Positions 52,704 to 64,000 of a stretch of 64,000 bases of DNA are shown here, piece after piece. Source of the DNA: Nansenia antarctica (Eukaryota > Chordata > Actinopteri > Argentiniformes > Microstomatidae); the NCBI GenBank assembly GCA_963989245.1, contig OZ022345.1:39204834-39268833 (forward strand). The letters are read 5' to 3'. How positions within the stretch are numbered: the stretch's first letter is position 1; every line of letters begins with the position of its first letter. The translations under genes were made by a program, and so were the position numbers. The notes beneath the pieces were generated by a model that was given only the letters and a program-made list of their open reading frames with translations, searched no databases and was not told the origin of the DNA.

Positions 52704-52812
52704 TTGTGAGAGGTGTGTTATAATCAAAGAACTGGAATAACCCACTGTGAAGATAAATCACAGTTTTTGGACGAAGGAGGAGTTTATAATACATATATTT
52801 TCTCTCAGAAAC
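52704..52812 (+). promoter_or_regulatory. Candidate proximal promoter of copy E
   Basis: Conserved block with TTATAATCAAAGAACTGGAA, GAAGATAAATCACAG and GGAGTTTATAATACATATAT. It is followed by the roughly 120-bp leader with repeated GTTAGCTT motifs and the start codon at 52972. Confidence 0.4.
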
Positions 52813-52971
52813 AAATCGCTCTGTTTGTGGATTTCCTGTTAGCTTGATTAGTTACTGAGACTCTGTTAGCTTGACTCTGTTAGCTTCATTACTATTACTG
52901 AGGCTCTGCCCTGTGGAATCGTTAAGGTAGGGGGAGAAATCAATCTGGAGATCTGAACTCTTCTTCCCACG

Positions 52972-55813
52972 ATGGACAGGGACGTTGATATTGACATAAA
53001 CTGGAAGCAGCAGTGGGAAGACAACCAGGTGTTGGAGCAGGTGAGAAGCTACTCTCTCAAAGTCTTCTTTGTTGTCCTCTACAGTCTCATCCTGGTGACA
53101 GGAGTTGTGGGAAATGTGGTCACAGTGCGTGTGACCCGGGTGCTGTTGCATAATGGCTATCTTCAGAGGAGCGTGACAGATCACATGGTGTCACTGGCGT
53201 GTTCCGACCTCCTGATACTGATCATCGGGATACCTGTGGATCTCTACTGCACTATGACCTTCCTGTTCAGCACCATGCAAAGCCAGGTTTCCTGTCAACT
53301 CTACGTGTTCTTGCACCAAATGTGCAGCTACGCCACCATCCTGAATGTGGCGACCTTCAGCTTCGAGCGCTACATGGCGATATGCCACCCGTTCAGGTTC
53401 AAGGCACTGACGGCACGCTTGGCATCTTACCTCATCGCCTTAGCCTGGGTGACGTCTGTGCTGGTGGCGCTGCCATATACGTTCACCATGGGGACGATGG
53501 ACCTTACCTTTCAGCTGGAGGACTGGCCTGTTGAACTGAGGTACTGCACCATTCTGCAGGATCGCTGGAGAATGTTCCAGGGCAGTGTCTTGGGAGCGTT
53601 TATCGTATACATGGTGGTGCTGGTGTCGGTGGGGGTCATGTGTCGGCGGATGATCCTGGTCCTACAGAAACCCATGGGCCCCATGGGGGGAGGGGCCAAT
53701 GGAGCAGAGGGCAATTCCAAGCACGAGAGTTTAAGGGTCAAGACCAGCCGCAAGCAGACCATCCTGTTTCTGGGTAGGTTCTTTTTGTAATCCTCCATCT
53801 CCTCCAGAAACAACATGAATAAATAAAACCTGATCAGCCTCTGCCTCTCTCTCTCCTCCTCTCTCTCTTCCTCTGCCTCTTTCTCTCCTCTCTCACTTCT
53901 TCTGCCTCTCTCTCTCCTCCTCTCTCTCTTCTTCTGCCTTTCTCTTCGCCTCTCTCTGGTCCTCTGTCTCCTTCTGTTCACCCCCCCCCCCCTCTTCCTT
54001 CACAGGACTGATCGTAGGAGCTCTGGCTGTGTGCTGGATGCCAACCCAAGTTATTCGGCTGTTGGTGATCGCGTCTCCCAAATGGCTAATAGCCAACCAC
54101 CACACCATGCTGGTTGTCAACAACGTGACGATCATCTTATTCTACCTCAGCTCTGTCATCAACCCCTTCCTCTACAACATCTCCTCCCCACAGTTCAGAC
54201 AGGTGACCCGAATGACAATAATAATAATAATAATAATAATAATTATTATTATTATTATACTTATAATAATTATAATATTGCATTTAATTTGTAAAGCACA
54301 TTTTTCTTTACTGAAATTGTTGCTACAGAGCCAAGCCAATGAACGAATCATTACAAACAATAAATAGATCAGTAACTATGACATTGAAAGACTCAATCTG
54401 GGATGGGTACATACAGTGACCTGCATAAGTAACGGGACAGTGACATTTTTTTTCTTTGTTTTGCTCTTTACTCCAAAATCAAACACTTACTTATGAGGTT
54501 AAAAGTTCACATGCTCAGCTTTTATTAGATGGTTTCACCATTCAGAAATTACAACACTTTTTATGCATAGTCAGGGTAACCAAAAGTGATGGGGCAGATT
54601 CATAAAATGTATCCAATGTCCAAATGAAGTCCTCATTTTCAATATTTGGTCAACAATCCTTTGCATGCCATACCTGCCTGAGTCTGCAACCTATTGACCC
54701 CAACAGATGCTGAGTGTCTTCTCTGGTGATGCTCTGTCCGGCCTGTACTGTAACCATGGTGATGCTCTGTCAGGCCTGTACTGCAGCCATATTCACTTGT
54801 TGTTAGCCTTGAGTCTCCTCAAATTAATTTCATGTTCAATACGATTTAAATCTGGAGATGGACTTTACCAGTCAACAACTTTCCACTTTTTGGGCCTGAA
54901 AAACTCCCTTGTTGCCATGGTGAGTTATAGGTGTGTTTTGGGTCATTGTCCTGTTGTAAGATGAAGCGCCATTTGTATTGTATTTCCATTGCCATTTTGT
55001 ACTTTTGAGCAGACAGGATATTTCTGTACGCTTCAGAATTCATCCTACTGCTGCAGTCAGCAGTGACATCATCAATTAAGACAAGTGAGCCAGTTCCAGT
55101 AGAGGCCATACATGCCCAAGACATAACAGCCCCTCCACCATATGTGACACGTTCTAGTGTTTTGGTCCACATGTCGGCATCCGATGTAATGTTCAGAATT
55201 TTCAGCTTGTTTTGTGAACGTGCTAACAATGTAAAGTAGTTTTATAGTTAACTAGGTAGCAGTGGGGATTACTCACCGAATCCATTGTGTTACAGTATTT
55301 TGGCTTGACTAGCGAGTTTGTTTTCTGATTTCTCCGCACATACTCTTGCCATCACTCTGGTACATGTTAAGTGTTATCTCATCTGTCCACAAGTGTTCTA
55401 TGTGATATTTACAGAGGAATAATACTTTGATTGGCTACAATATTAAACATTTTTATATATGCATTAATGGGGAATAAAGTCACCTTTGGTACTCTAGAAT
55501 GTTGACAATCACGCTCTGCACTAAATGAGTTAAACCAAATTCAAGGTCAGTTATGAACAGGGAACCTATGGCATATGTACCAGTAACAGACTTATCTCCT
55601 GAACAGGTGTTCCTTCAGGTTCTGCGCTGTCGTCTCACCATCCAACACATCAACAAACGGACCCTGAGGCCTGAGGGGAACTCCCAGGGACAGACCATGA
55701 CCACAAGGAGTTCCACTGCCCCCCCCACCACCAACATTGACCCCCCCCCAACACCACCAACACTGCCCCCCCCCACCAGCAACACTACACTGAATCATGA
55801 TGTTCCTTGTTGA
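52972..55813 (+). CDS. gpr39-like: GPR39-like G protein-coupled receptor, copy E
   Basis: A rhodopsin-like receptor of the GPR39 type. Exons are 52972-53773, 54006-54202 and 55607-55813, in frame for a predicted 401 aa, the shortest copy because the tail repeat is nearly absent. Loop 2 reads LEDWPVELRYC and loop 3 EGNSKHESL, both differing from the other copies. The loop before TM7 reads PKWLIANHHTMLVVNNVTI. Intron 1 is only 232 bp and pyrimidine-rich. Intron 2 carries a Tc1 fragment in antisense. The last residues (TTLNHDVPC) run into the shared downstream LINE tail. Confidence 0.87.
54405..55210 (-). mobile_element. Tc1-like transposon fragment in copy E intron 2
   Basis: Terminus ACAGTGACCTGCATAAGTAA at about 54412. 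Reverse-strand transposase remnants include YGGGAVMSWACMASTGTGSL, MNSEAYRNILSA and QQDNDPKH. An internal duplication replaces part of the segment near 54985. Confidence 0.78.
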
Positions 55814-56075
55814 TACTAATACTCAAGCTCCACCTTTATTACCCCTCCTAAAGATCTCTTCTTCCCCACTACCCCCCTGTACAGTTTCTCTACTGTAAAT
55901 AATAACAAGTAATCCTTCCTTCTTGTAGCATTGTGACTGCCAATGGCCCCAGGTCAGGTAGCATAGATTTGTTTTCTTATGATGACTGATGTATAGATGA
56001 TTCACTTACTTTAAACAAATGTACTTTTTGTAAGTCGCTAGCCTATATGTAAAAAATGTAAATGTAAATGTATGT
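55797..56075 (+). mobile_element. LINE 3' tail fragment downstream of copy E
   Basis: The same shared fragment as downstream of A-D. Its edge forms the last codons of the copy E tail. Confidence 0.6.
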
Positions 56076-56607
56076 GAACCGATGGAGAGCCACCAAGCTG
56101 TGAGAAGAGTATTAAAAAACAAAAACAGTTCTGAAATGTTCAAAATCCAACTAATATTGATTGAGTTAGAGCATATAAACCATTTAATCCAAGACTAATA
56201 CAATAATTATATTGTATATTATAATTATATATATTATTATTTGTTTAGAAAGATATACTGTCTGCACATATTTTTCTGCTATAAGATCACTTTTGTCTTA
56301 GGATAATTTGCTTCATATTACTCTTAAACATATTTGATTGCTAATACATACAACACCAATAAGTACACAATAAAAACACAATAAAGGACACACAGACACT
56401 AAAAAGCATCATCAATGAATACACAAAACTAGGTGTTGAAAAGTATCATAGCCAATAGTAAATCTGCGGACATGTACTGTTTCGCTCCAAAGCTGGTTGT
56501 TGAGTAACTCACAGAGGAAACACCTCTCATAGGAAGCGCCCCACATGAAGATGACAACTTTCTCAAATCCTCAGGTTCCAGAGAGTTTTCCTCCAGCAGA
56601 ATAATAC

Positions 56608-56640
<33 letters not shown>
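56076..56640 (+). other. E/F duplicon junction and remnant upstream flank
   Basis: The duplicon 3' end (to about 56205) is followed by the start of another upstream flank, with AAAGATATACTGTCTGCACA and CACCAATAAGTACACAATAA, which then diverges. This is consistent with F being the next head-to-tail unit. Confidence 0.5.

Positions 56641-56669
<29 letters not shown>
56607..56669. repeat. (AAT)n microsatellite
   Basis: About 20 units. The following TTTTATTTGTATGGTGCCTT looks like a LINE-type 3' tail. Confidence 0.85.
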
Positions 56670-56671
<2 letters not shown>

Positions 56672-57003
56672 ATTTTATTTGTATGGTGCCTTTCAAAACA
56701 CGCAAGGACACCTCACAGGGCAATACAAAAATACAGTCAGGTTAAAAACAGTGGAGTTGACAAGGTGTCAAAGACAGTTAACACTAAACAGAAAGAAAAG
56801 AAACAATCACTGTTCCTGTCTGTCTGGAGTGGGACCTGATATGCAGTGGAAAAACATAATTTATCGGTTCTAAAGAAAAACATTTGATCTGTTTTCAGGA
56901 ACATTTTAGAGGCTGATAACAGCTGGTGTCACTTTGGGTGTCTATGAGTATAGACCAGGGGAAACTGGTGAAGGCAGAAATCAGAGGACATGCTCATTGT
57001 ATA

Positions 57004-57212
57004 GGCTAGGTGCACGATCTCCCTACTTCCTGAAAGGCAGCTGGTATGAACATATCCTGTCTCACTCTATTGGTTTAATTGATTAATCAGCTGTGCACTG
57101 TGTGTTCCAACGGTTTACCGCACAGCTGATTAATCAATTAAACCAATAGAGTGAGACAGGATATGTTCATCCCAGTTGCCTTTCAGGAAGTAGGGAGATC
57201 GTGCACCTAGCC
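57004..57212. mobile_element. Palindromic MITE nested in a GGGAGGCTGG-type element
   Basis: Arms of about 95 bp: GGCTAGGTGCACGATCTCCC on the left and GGGAGATCGTGCACCTAGCC on the right, near-perfect inverted repeats around a small loop near 57108-57118. TA flanks both sides. The surrounding host element reads through (…GCTCATTGTA then TTGCATGGAACAG…) when the palindrome is removed. Confidence 0.78.
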
Positions 57213-57214
57213 TA

Positions 57215-57600
57215 TTGCATGGAACAGAATGAAGAATGGTGTCAAAGGAATGTTTGTTCATGTGTGTTTACCCCAGGAAGGGAGCTTGCCAGTAAGAATT
57301 CCAGGATAAACTCCCCGGTATTTCAGTGTATATAAATATTGACGGAGGAGGAAACATTGATAGAACAGCTAGTGTACTGACTGTCGGTACTTAACACCCA
57401 CACAAGCTCCTGCTTCTGCGACCTACATTGAAGATAAATCACGGTCAGGACACAGGAATGAAGAGGAGAGGTAATTTCTTTTCTCGATTGTATTGTGTAT
57501 ACACTCCTGTCTGAGAGCAGCACAGCTCTACAATCACATCATGAATAGATTAATACATAGAATAACTCTTTCTTCCACCTCCACGATGGTGATTTCCGGA
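57215..57600 (+). other. Diverged receptor-type upstream sequence 5' of gpr39
   Basis: About 57360-57445 (ACTGACTGTCGGTACT, GAAGATAAATCACGGTCAGG) resembles the upstream block of the array copies. It may be an old promoter or leader exon of F, or a relic. GAGAGGTAATTT at about 57463 resembles a donor. Confidence 0.3.
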
Positions 57601-58140
57601 AATATATATTTTTAAAAAAAAGGTTTTCAGACTGGGTCATCTGGTACTGTAGGTAGGTTGTGTGCAACCACACAAAATCCAACCATGTAAAGTGTAAAGC
57701 TATTTACCATGAGAGCAAGGGGGTTGTGGAGACATTCACCACTGGTACAGGGTTGTGGCACGAGGCGAAGCCGAGTACTGGAAAACCCTGTAGGCTACAG
57801 TGGTAAATGAGTCCACAACCCCCGCCCTCCAATGGTAAATTGCTTTTCTACAACAGCCACCACATACTATAAAAAATACACAGTTGTAACATTAAATTAA
57901 TTTATTTACAATCATTAATCATTTCAGAATACATATATCCTTCCGCCACAGAATATAGTCCCATAAACAAGATCAACGATTGCCTTGTAGGTCAGCACAG
58001 GTGTTCTTAATCAGATTGATTGGGAGGCGCATTGATACTGGAAATGCGGTTGGAACTGAAGGGAGTTGGGGTATTTACCACTGTTGCTAGCCAATCAGAA
58101 TCCAGTATCCAAACATGCTGTTGTCGAAGTCCTTTCCATT
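57601..58140. mobile_element. Probable MITE with internal inverted repeats
   Basis: Paired motifs TATTTACCATGAGAGCAAGG, CAGTGGTAAATGAGTCCACA and CGAGGCGAAGCCGAGTACTG, and a right part with TAGCCAATCAGAATCC. No coding capacity. Family not assigned. Confidence 0.4.
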
Positions 58141-59176
58141 TTATGACATTCTTGCATTTTATTTAGAGAAAAAAAATACATTAAATTATCCTCACCTTAT
58201 TGTTAATCTAAATTCTATAATTGTTCACTAATTGAATATTCTTAACAAAACAAGTAGTGAGCAGAAAAGATACATAACACAGGAAAAAAGGAAAACACAT
58301 AGCAGAAAGATCAGACATTCCCCAAATGGTCGTTTCATTGGATTCAACCATTTTTTCTTCTAATTTTACAGATGGATATATACATAACTAAGTGGTTTTC
58401 TAAATGGTGAAACCAATACCCTGTTTAAAATATCCATGTTGTCAATGCAGTGGTGTGCTATCGCAATGCTGCTACAACAGCAGATAGTACCGGTACTTGG
58501 AAAGACATGTCAAGTCCTGCCGACAGCTGGAGACTTCTTTCTGGAGAATTTCTTCTGTGATAGAAATGACTGACAATGCTGATTTTTGCTGACATTTTGT
58601 GTTCCCCTCCGAAATCATCACAAGTACAGTATACTGTGTGTGTATATATTGTACAGTATACTGAAAACTTGAAACTTGAATCGTTAATCTTGAAACTGTA
58701 CATGGTGAAAAAAATAAGGGTCACAGAGAGAATACTTTATATTCTGATATTCCAGTCTGTCTATACTTAGTTGTTGTGCCCTGAATCATAGGGACCCAAA
58801 CTGACACAAACAGTTCAAAAAGTTATCTACAATAACTCCAGCTCCAGCTGAAGCAAGCCCAGATATTTTTCAGAAGAAAAACAATTTTCTATATTTATCT
58901 ATACTTAACTAACATTTAAATAAAGCTTTATAGAGTATCTTAGTGACGGTGAAAGGTCACATGGATGATCACATATTAAGGTCTCATTGGAAGATATGTG
59001 TCACCTCTCAGACAGGCCTGGATCATTTCACTACTTCCTCTATGTGAACTTTTCAACCTCCACCCACCTTCTCTCACGTCAGAGCTTTAATCGTTATTTA
59101 AACCAGGATATCTATTTTATATCAATAAACGGGAACCTGACACTTCAGAGAGCAACTCTGACTCAGTCTACGTTCA

Positions 59177-59208
<32 letters not shown>

Positions 59209-59841
59209 TCATCCTCTTTAATCGTTATTTCAGCCAGGATATCTATTTGGCCACTTCCTCTAAGATGGCTTGTGGGATACTGTCAGTTAATATAAATAAA
59301 TAAATATATATATATATATATATATGTATAAAACACCCAGTCACCGTCGTATCCGCTATCCTAGTCAGCATAGTTGGTTATACTCAGTAAGTTGGTATGT
59401 GTGTTTCATCTCCCAGGCTCGCCTGGTTAATGTCTACACGACTTCCTCTACGTGAACTCTTCAACTTCCACCTTCTTACAGTCCAACACTTTAAACACTA
59501 TTTAAAGGATACTGGTTGTATTGGACCACTTCTGATTGTCTAATAAGACGTAGACAAACACCAGTCGTGTTCCGTGTGCCAGCCAGACTGTATATTTTAG
59601 TTTCAATTTGATGTGTATGTGTGAATAAGACTCCATAAACCATGTGAAGTGGTCTGAGTCAGGTTTTATAGCTCCTGTCACTGGGGTTTATATGAGTACT
59701 GGTAAAACAACCAGAGCTTAGAGAATTATAGACAGACAGCAATGTCTCATCCAGACAGATAACACTACTAATCTAAATAATTCTGACCTAATGCCTTACA
59801 ATAAATGCAATAAAATAAAATACAACTTTATTTATATATAT
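58141..59841. other. Intergenic sequence upstream of gpr39
   Basis: No supported gene. About 59010-59065 (CAGGCCTGGATCATTTCA) resembles the array's upstream flank. A (CAGA)n tract lies at 59180-59207 and (TA)n at about 59306-59325. Confidence 0.4.
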
Positions 59842-60365
59842 ATGCAAAAATGTGGGCACCCATGGCTTAAATGTATGTTACATTTAATCTCCAAGTGATT
59901 GAAAGCGAACCTGAACACTAAGCTACAACGTTAAACATGACACCTTTCTGCACATTTTAAAGCAAGGTTTCTTTTTATTTTAAGTGTTTTCAAGAGTTTT
60001 TAAATAATAAACAATGAAAAGAGCGCTGTGCAAAAGTGAAGGGTGAAGGGAACCCTTTTGGATTATTCTTTGTTACCTTTTGAGAAGATGATTACTAAGG
60101 CCCAGACCAAGGTGATTTACTCATTAGGGCTTCAATGAGTCAGGTGAATATAATTCCAGGGTTGAACTACATATTCTGAAGTAACTCCATGCCTTCTAAA
60201 GTATCCGACTGCGGTGGCTGTTGTGTCTGGTGTTAAAAACCATGGGTTCCTCTAGGATGTCAGAATCAGGATAGTTCACTTCCACCATCAAAGAGAAGGC
60301 TACAAAAAACCTTAAATAAGAAAGACCTACATGGCAGAGTTGCCAGAAAGAAGCCTTTCCTACGG
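59842..60365 (+). mobile_element. Degenerate Tc1-like element
   Basis: The start ATGCAAAAATGTGGGCACCC resembles the terminus of a Tc1 group. A short + strand segment near 60300-60360 encodes LNKKDLHGRVARKKPFLR, matching the DNA-binding region of Tc1 transposases. The rest is deleted or degraded. Confidence 0.55.
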
Positions 60366-60954
60366 CCTTTGCTACGACCTCAACACAAAATATAATTGTA
60401 GTGGGAATCAACCCAAGGGTTTCCCAAGAGGAGGCATCTACTGAATCACAAGATCATGTGAGGTTACAGAAAGTTCAGGTCAAGTTCAGATCAATAATAC
60501 AACAAATAATCAGTATACAATTCAACAGACTTAACATTTTACCATTACATAATATATGTATTTTGAGCATATCGTACATCATGTAAATCCAAATCTATAT
60601 TATAATGCAAATGTAAACATTTCAATATTGTTTCACTCTTAAACACAGGCCTTGTCACTCGGTTATATTTTCTTTTGATAAGACAGGATTTCCAAGGTAT
60701 GCAGCCAGCCAGGAAATCAAAGTGGCCTATCAGAGCTGTTCTACACAGGAGATCATCCAATCACATCAGGCCTTATTACATCCACCATAACTACTCATAC
60801 CTTATCATCATATTCCTAGTGGGAGGTGGCTGTATTCAGTAAGGCCACACCTCTTTGTGACTACTGTAGCTGGCATGTGCAGGCGCGTGGTGGCATTTGA
60901 GTAGGTGAGTCCAGGTTCAACCTTCTCTCTAGGGGTGATAAGAGGCTAACAGGG

Positions 60955-60996
<42 letters not shown>

Positions 60997-61643
60997 TCTC
61001 TCTCCTTGCTCTGTAGTTTAATGTTTAACTGCCCTGCCCTGATAGAGAGGGAGGTAGCAGGGAGGGAGGACAGAGGGAGGGAGGTGGGAGGGAGGGAGGA
61101 GGGTGAAATCACTGCCGGCTGTAAGAGAGAGAGAGAGAGAGCACAGTGACTAATGGTTCAACCACAGGAGTAACTCCACTCCTCCACCCTCCTGACCAGT
61201 AACTCAGTTTGGACGTGAAATGGGACGTCTTGCCGTACCGTCCACCGAAGAGTGAGTTGAATCAGCTGAGAAAAACGAGAGGAAATAGTTCTTGTAAAGT
61301 TCACTGGATACTACTCTTCTCCTGTGATATGTGTGATCTGCCCATGCAACAGTTGGGCAGTGAAAGTTAGGACCTCGTGCACCTCCACAACCGGGGTTGA
61401 CGGTCCGATCCCACGGTGTTGGAGCAGAGGGGGAGTGACACACATGTAGGACTTTCTCGCCGGAGCCACCTGTGCTTGGCGCTCTCTGTCGTTTCCGGTT
61501 TGATAAGGCCACAACTGAGACTCTGCCCTGGTGCCGAGCTGATAAGGAACAGAAAAAAAAGAAAGAAAAGAAAATCAATCTCTGGAAAATCTGAATCGTC
61601 GGACACCACGTTGTGGAGTCCTTCTCTCCCTCCCTCCTGAAAA
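60366..61643 (+). other. Upstream region and probable 5' UTR of gpr39
   Basis: A (GT)n tract lies at 60957-60995 and purine-rich repeats at 61040-61140. The last 400 bp are GC-richer and lead directly to the start codon. No splice site or TATA box was firmly identified. Confidence 0.35.
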
Positions 61644-62427
61644 ATGGACGAGGTGGTGGAGATCGCCGAGGAGAAGAACTGGAACGAGCTGGAGCCCAAC
61701 TACGCCGTCAAAGTCTTCCTGACGGTCCTCTACAGCCTCATCCTGCTCACGGGGCTGGTGGGGAACGGCGTCACGGTGCACGTCACCCAGGTCCTCCTGC
61801 GCAACGGCTACCTCCAGAAGAACGTGACGGACCACATGGTGTCGCTGGCGTGCTCCGACCTCCTGGTGCTGATCATCGGGATGCCCGTGGAGCTCTACAG
61901 CGCCATCTGGTACCCCTTCACCTCCGCCTCCGGAGACGCCACGTGTAAGGTCTACAACTTCCTGTTCGAGGCGTGCAGCTACGCCACCATCCTCAACGTG
62001 GCCACCCTGAGCTTCGAGCGCTACGTGGCCATATGCCACCCGTTCCGGTTCAAGGCGCTGACGGGCCGGAGGACGTCGTACCTCATCGCCTTCGCCTGGG
62101 TGACGTCCGTGCTGGTGGCGCTGCCGCTGCTGGTCACCACGGGGACGGAGGGCCACATCGCCGTCCAAGGGGAGGGGCCTGTCCAGAACCTGACCTTCTG
62201 CACCAATCTGAGCGACCGTTGGGGGCTGTACCGGGCCAGCATCTTCGTGGCGTTCATCGTGTACATGGTGGTGCTGGTGTCGGTGGGGGTCATGTGCAGG
62301 GGGATGATCCTGGTCCTACGGAGGTCCATGGGCCCCGTGGGGGGAGGGGCCAACGGAGCGGAGGGCACGCCCAAGCACGAGAGTTCAAGGGTCAAGACCG
62401 CCCGCAAGCAGACCATCCTGTTTCTGG
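61644..62427 (+). CDS. gpr39: GPR39 receptor, exon 1 (copy F, closest to the vertebrate gene)
   Basis: Encodes the first 261 residues of a GPR39 receptor. The start at 61644 (MDEVVEIAEEKNW) aligns with the array copies. TM1 has GLVGNGVTVHVTQVL; TM2 ACSDLLVLIIGMPVELYS; TM3 FLFEACSYATILNVATLSFE then RYVAICHPF; TM4 WVTSVLVALPLL. Loop 2 has two N-glycosylation sequons and a Cys (QNLTFCTNLSDRW). Loop 3 ends RKQTILFLG, with a GTAGGT donor at 62428. Human GPR39 shares FLFEACSYAT and CTNLSSRW, so F is the conventional orthologue. Codon usage is much more GC-rich than in A-E. Mammalian GPR39 is described as a Zn2+-responsive receptor, but no His is present in this N-terminus. The remaining exons lie beyond 64000. 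Confidence 0.9.
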
Positions 62428-62708
62428 GTAGGTTGACCTGTTTTTTGTTATACTGCTACACTTCAGGGGGGATACATAATGTGCTGGCTGGACAGGGTAT
62501 CTCTGCTCTGTGGAAAATATGATGAGATATTGTGTGTGTGTGTGTCGGTGTGTGTCTGTGTGTCTGTGAGTGGCTGTTGAGAGGTGTCCATCAGTCTCAT
62601 GTTTACCTAACAGCAGAAGCAGGTCCCTGACCTCTGTGCTCGCTGGTTCACAGCAGAAGACACATGTTGACACCATGGGTGAAATGTTAGGACCATTCTA
62701 GTGATGGA

Positions 62709-62760
<52 letters not shown>

Positions 62761-63051
62761 TCTCCTTTTAAGGTCTGTTCTCTACCTGGTCTCAAGCGAG
62801 CAGTCATGGGGAACACGTATGCAGTTGGCCTTGTATTGACTACATTGTGTCATTGTAGGGTATGAATCTGAATACCACACTGAACTGGTGGGTGTGTTTC
62901 CGGGACCTAGGTTAAACCTAGCCCCATACTAGAACACATTATTGATGGAGAATCTGAAGCCCTCAGTATTGAGTTGGCGAGAGTTTCTCTTTAATCCTCT
63001 GGTGCTTTGTAAGATCTGTCACATCGTTTCCTCTTTTCTGGGCAGGCACAG

Positions 63052-63113
<62 letters not shown>

Positions 63114-63695
63114 CAGAGCCAGGAGCAGGTGGACTTGTTTATGTCCGTTCCCTAAGACAAACATTAGGCTAGGATTGGAGCATCTGGAAGTCATGACTCA
63201 GCAATGTGTGTGTGTGTGTGTGTGTGTGTGTCTACAGCCTGGAGGAAGCCTTTTTAACCAAGTTGCTGAAATATCAGCAGCTCAAGCTGAACATCTCACA
63301 ACTAGGCTACAAATGTCATCTTTTAGTCTTCATTTCTGGCAGCCTGGGTCATGTTCACAAGCTGGTGGTTAGGGGCCTTCAGATGGCCCACATCTCCAAG
63401 AGAAAGGCTAAACAGTTAGCAAGGTATTGCTCCATATCTGCTATTGTCGGTAGCCGCTCAATATGGAGACGGCGTTGCTTTTTTGTACCCTTAGAGTAGA
63501 TACTGTTTTACAGTAATGCTATTGTATCTTTTAACCCACATTTGAAACATCCTCTGTGTTAATATTATATGTGTATGATGGTTGCTGTACAGTCACAAAC
63601 GTAAATGAATGTCTCCCAATGAACTGATTGCACTGATAGTGTTTATGTCCTTAATGCACTTTGTATTTATGTGGACATAAATAAAGCATTTCAAA

Positions 63696-63741
<46 letters not shown>

Positions 63742-64000
63742 TGTGTGTGTGTGTGTGTGCACGTGGTGTGTGGCTGTGCGTAGACAGTGACATCAACATT
63801 TGTGCTCCGTGTGTGTTCTAAGCCGTCCTCCTATTTATTCGGGTGTTTGTTGCCATGTGTTATTGACATACAAACCCCGCCTTAGCTCATATGATTATCA
63901 TTACATCCCTACGTGACGTCACCGTACACAGAACATGCCCTCTAACACAACCCCACACAGGCCTGCTCCAGGGGAGGCTGGCGGAGGTAGAAACCGGAGG
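62428..64000 (+). other. Start of gpr39 intron 1
   Basis: No exon 2 homologous to TM6-TM7 is found before the window end, so this intron exceeds 1.5 kb, against 232-1250 bp in A-E. It holds (GT)n/(CA)n tracts (62530-62560, 62718-62758, 63054-63108, 63205-63230, 63700-63765), the dispersed tail repeat also seen at 3664-3870, and the start of a GGGAGGCTGG-type element (63970-64000). Confidence 0.6.

Overview
The window is vertebrate nuclear DNA, almost certainly from a ray-finned (teleost) fish. The evidence is spliced genes with GT/AG introns, very dense simple repeats, Tc1, hAT, PIF and TTAA-type DNA elements, L2/CR1-like and restriction-like-endonuclease LINEs, and tRNA-headed SINEs. No bacterial, phage or CRISPR features are present. 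A dispersed element with GGGAGGCTGG-type ends occurs at least six times. I recall similar repeats from salmoniform and related fishes, but this is not enough to name a species.

Region 1 (about 1-17.5 kb) holds the 3' two thirds of slc35f5 on the + strand. Nine exons from 619 to 9650 join in frame to the stop codon. Its introns carry a fold-back MITE, a 2 kb hAT-like element with a second element inside it, and several minisatellites. Beyond the stop codon lies repeat-rich flank and possibly 3' UTR.

Region 2 (about 18-64 kb) is a local expansion of GPR39-type receptors (ghrelin/motilin/neurotensin receptor family). Five closely related three-exon copies are present: A, B and C on the - strand and D and E on the + strand, with all coding exons open. 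A sixth, more ancestral-looking gpr39 (F, + strand) starts at 61644 and runs out of the window after exon 1. C and D are head to head. A/B/C and D/E/F are head to tail, so the array is a large imperfect palindrome of duplicons of roughly 4-8 kb. Every copy of A-E carries the same old LINE tail downstream of exon 3, and all five carry a Tc1 element or remnant in intron 2, so those insertions predate the duplications. Later insertions distinguish the copies: a nested LINE/SINE/LINE stack between A and B, a CR1/Rex1-like LINE in B, an RLE LINE fragment, a SINE and a LINE tail in C, and a PIF-type MITE after D.

The copies differ from F in places likely to affect ligand recognition. The TM3 glutamate shared by GPR39 and the ghrelin receptor is glutamine in all five. 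The glycosylation sites of extracellular loop 2 are gone. The intracellular tail is built from a Pro/Thr/His-encoding minisatellite that varies in length between copies (predicted proteins of 401-492 aa). These traits make the array the main novelty of the window. It looks like a receptor family being actively remodelled. Expression, ligands and function cannot be read from the sequence.
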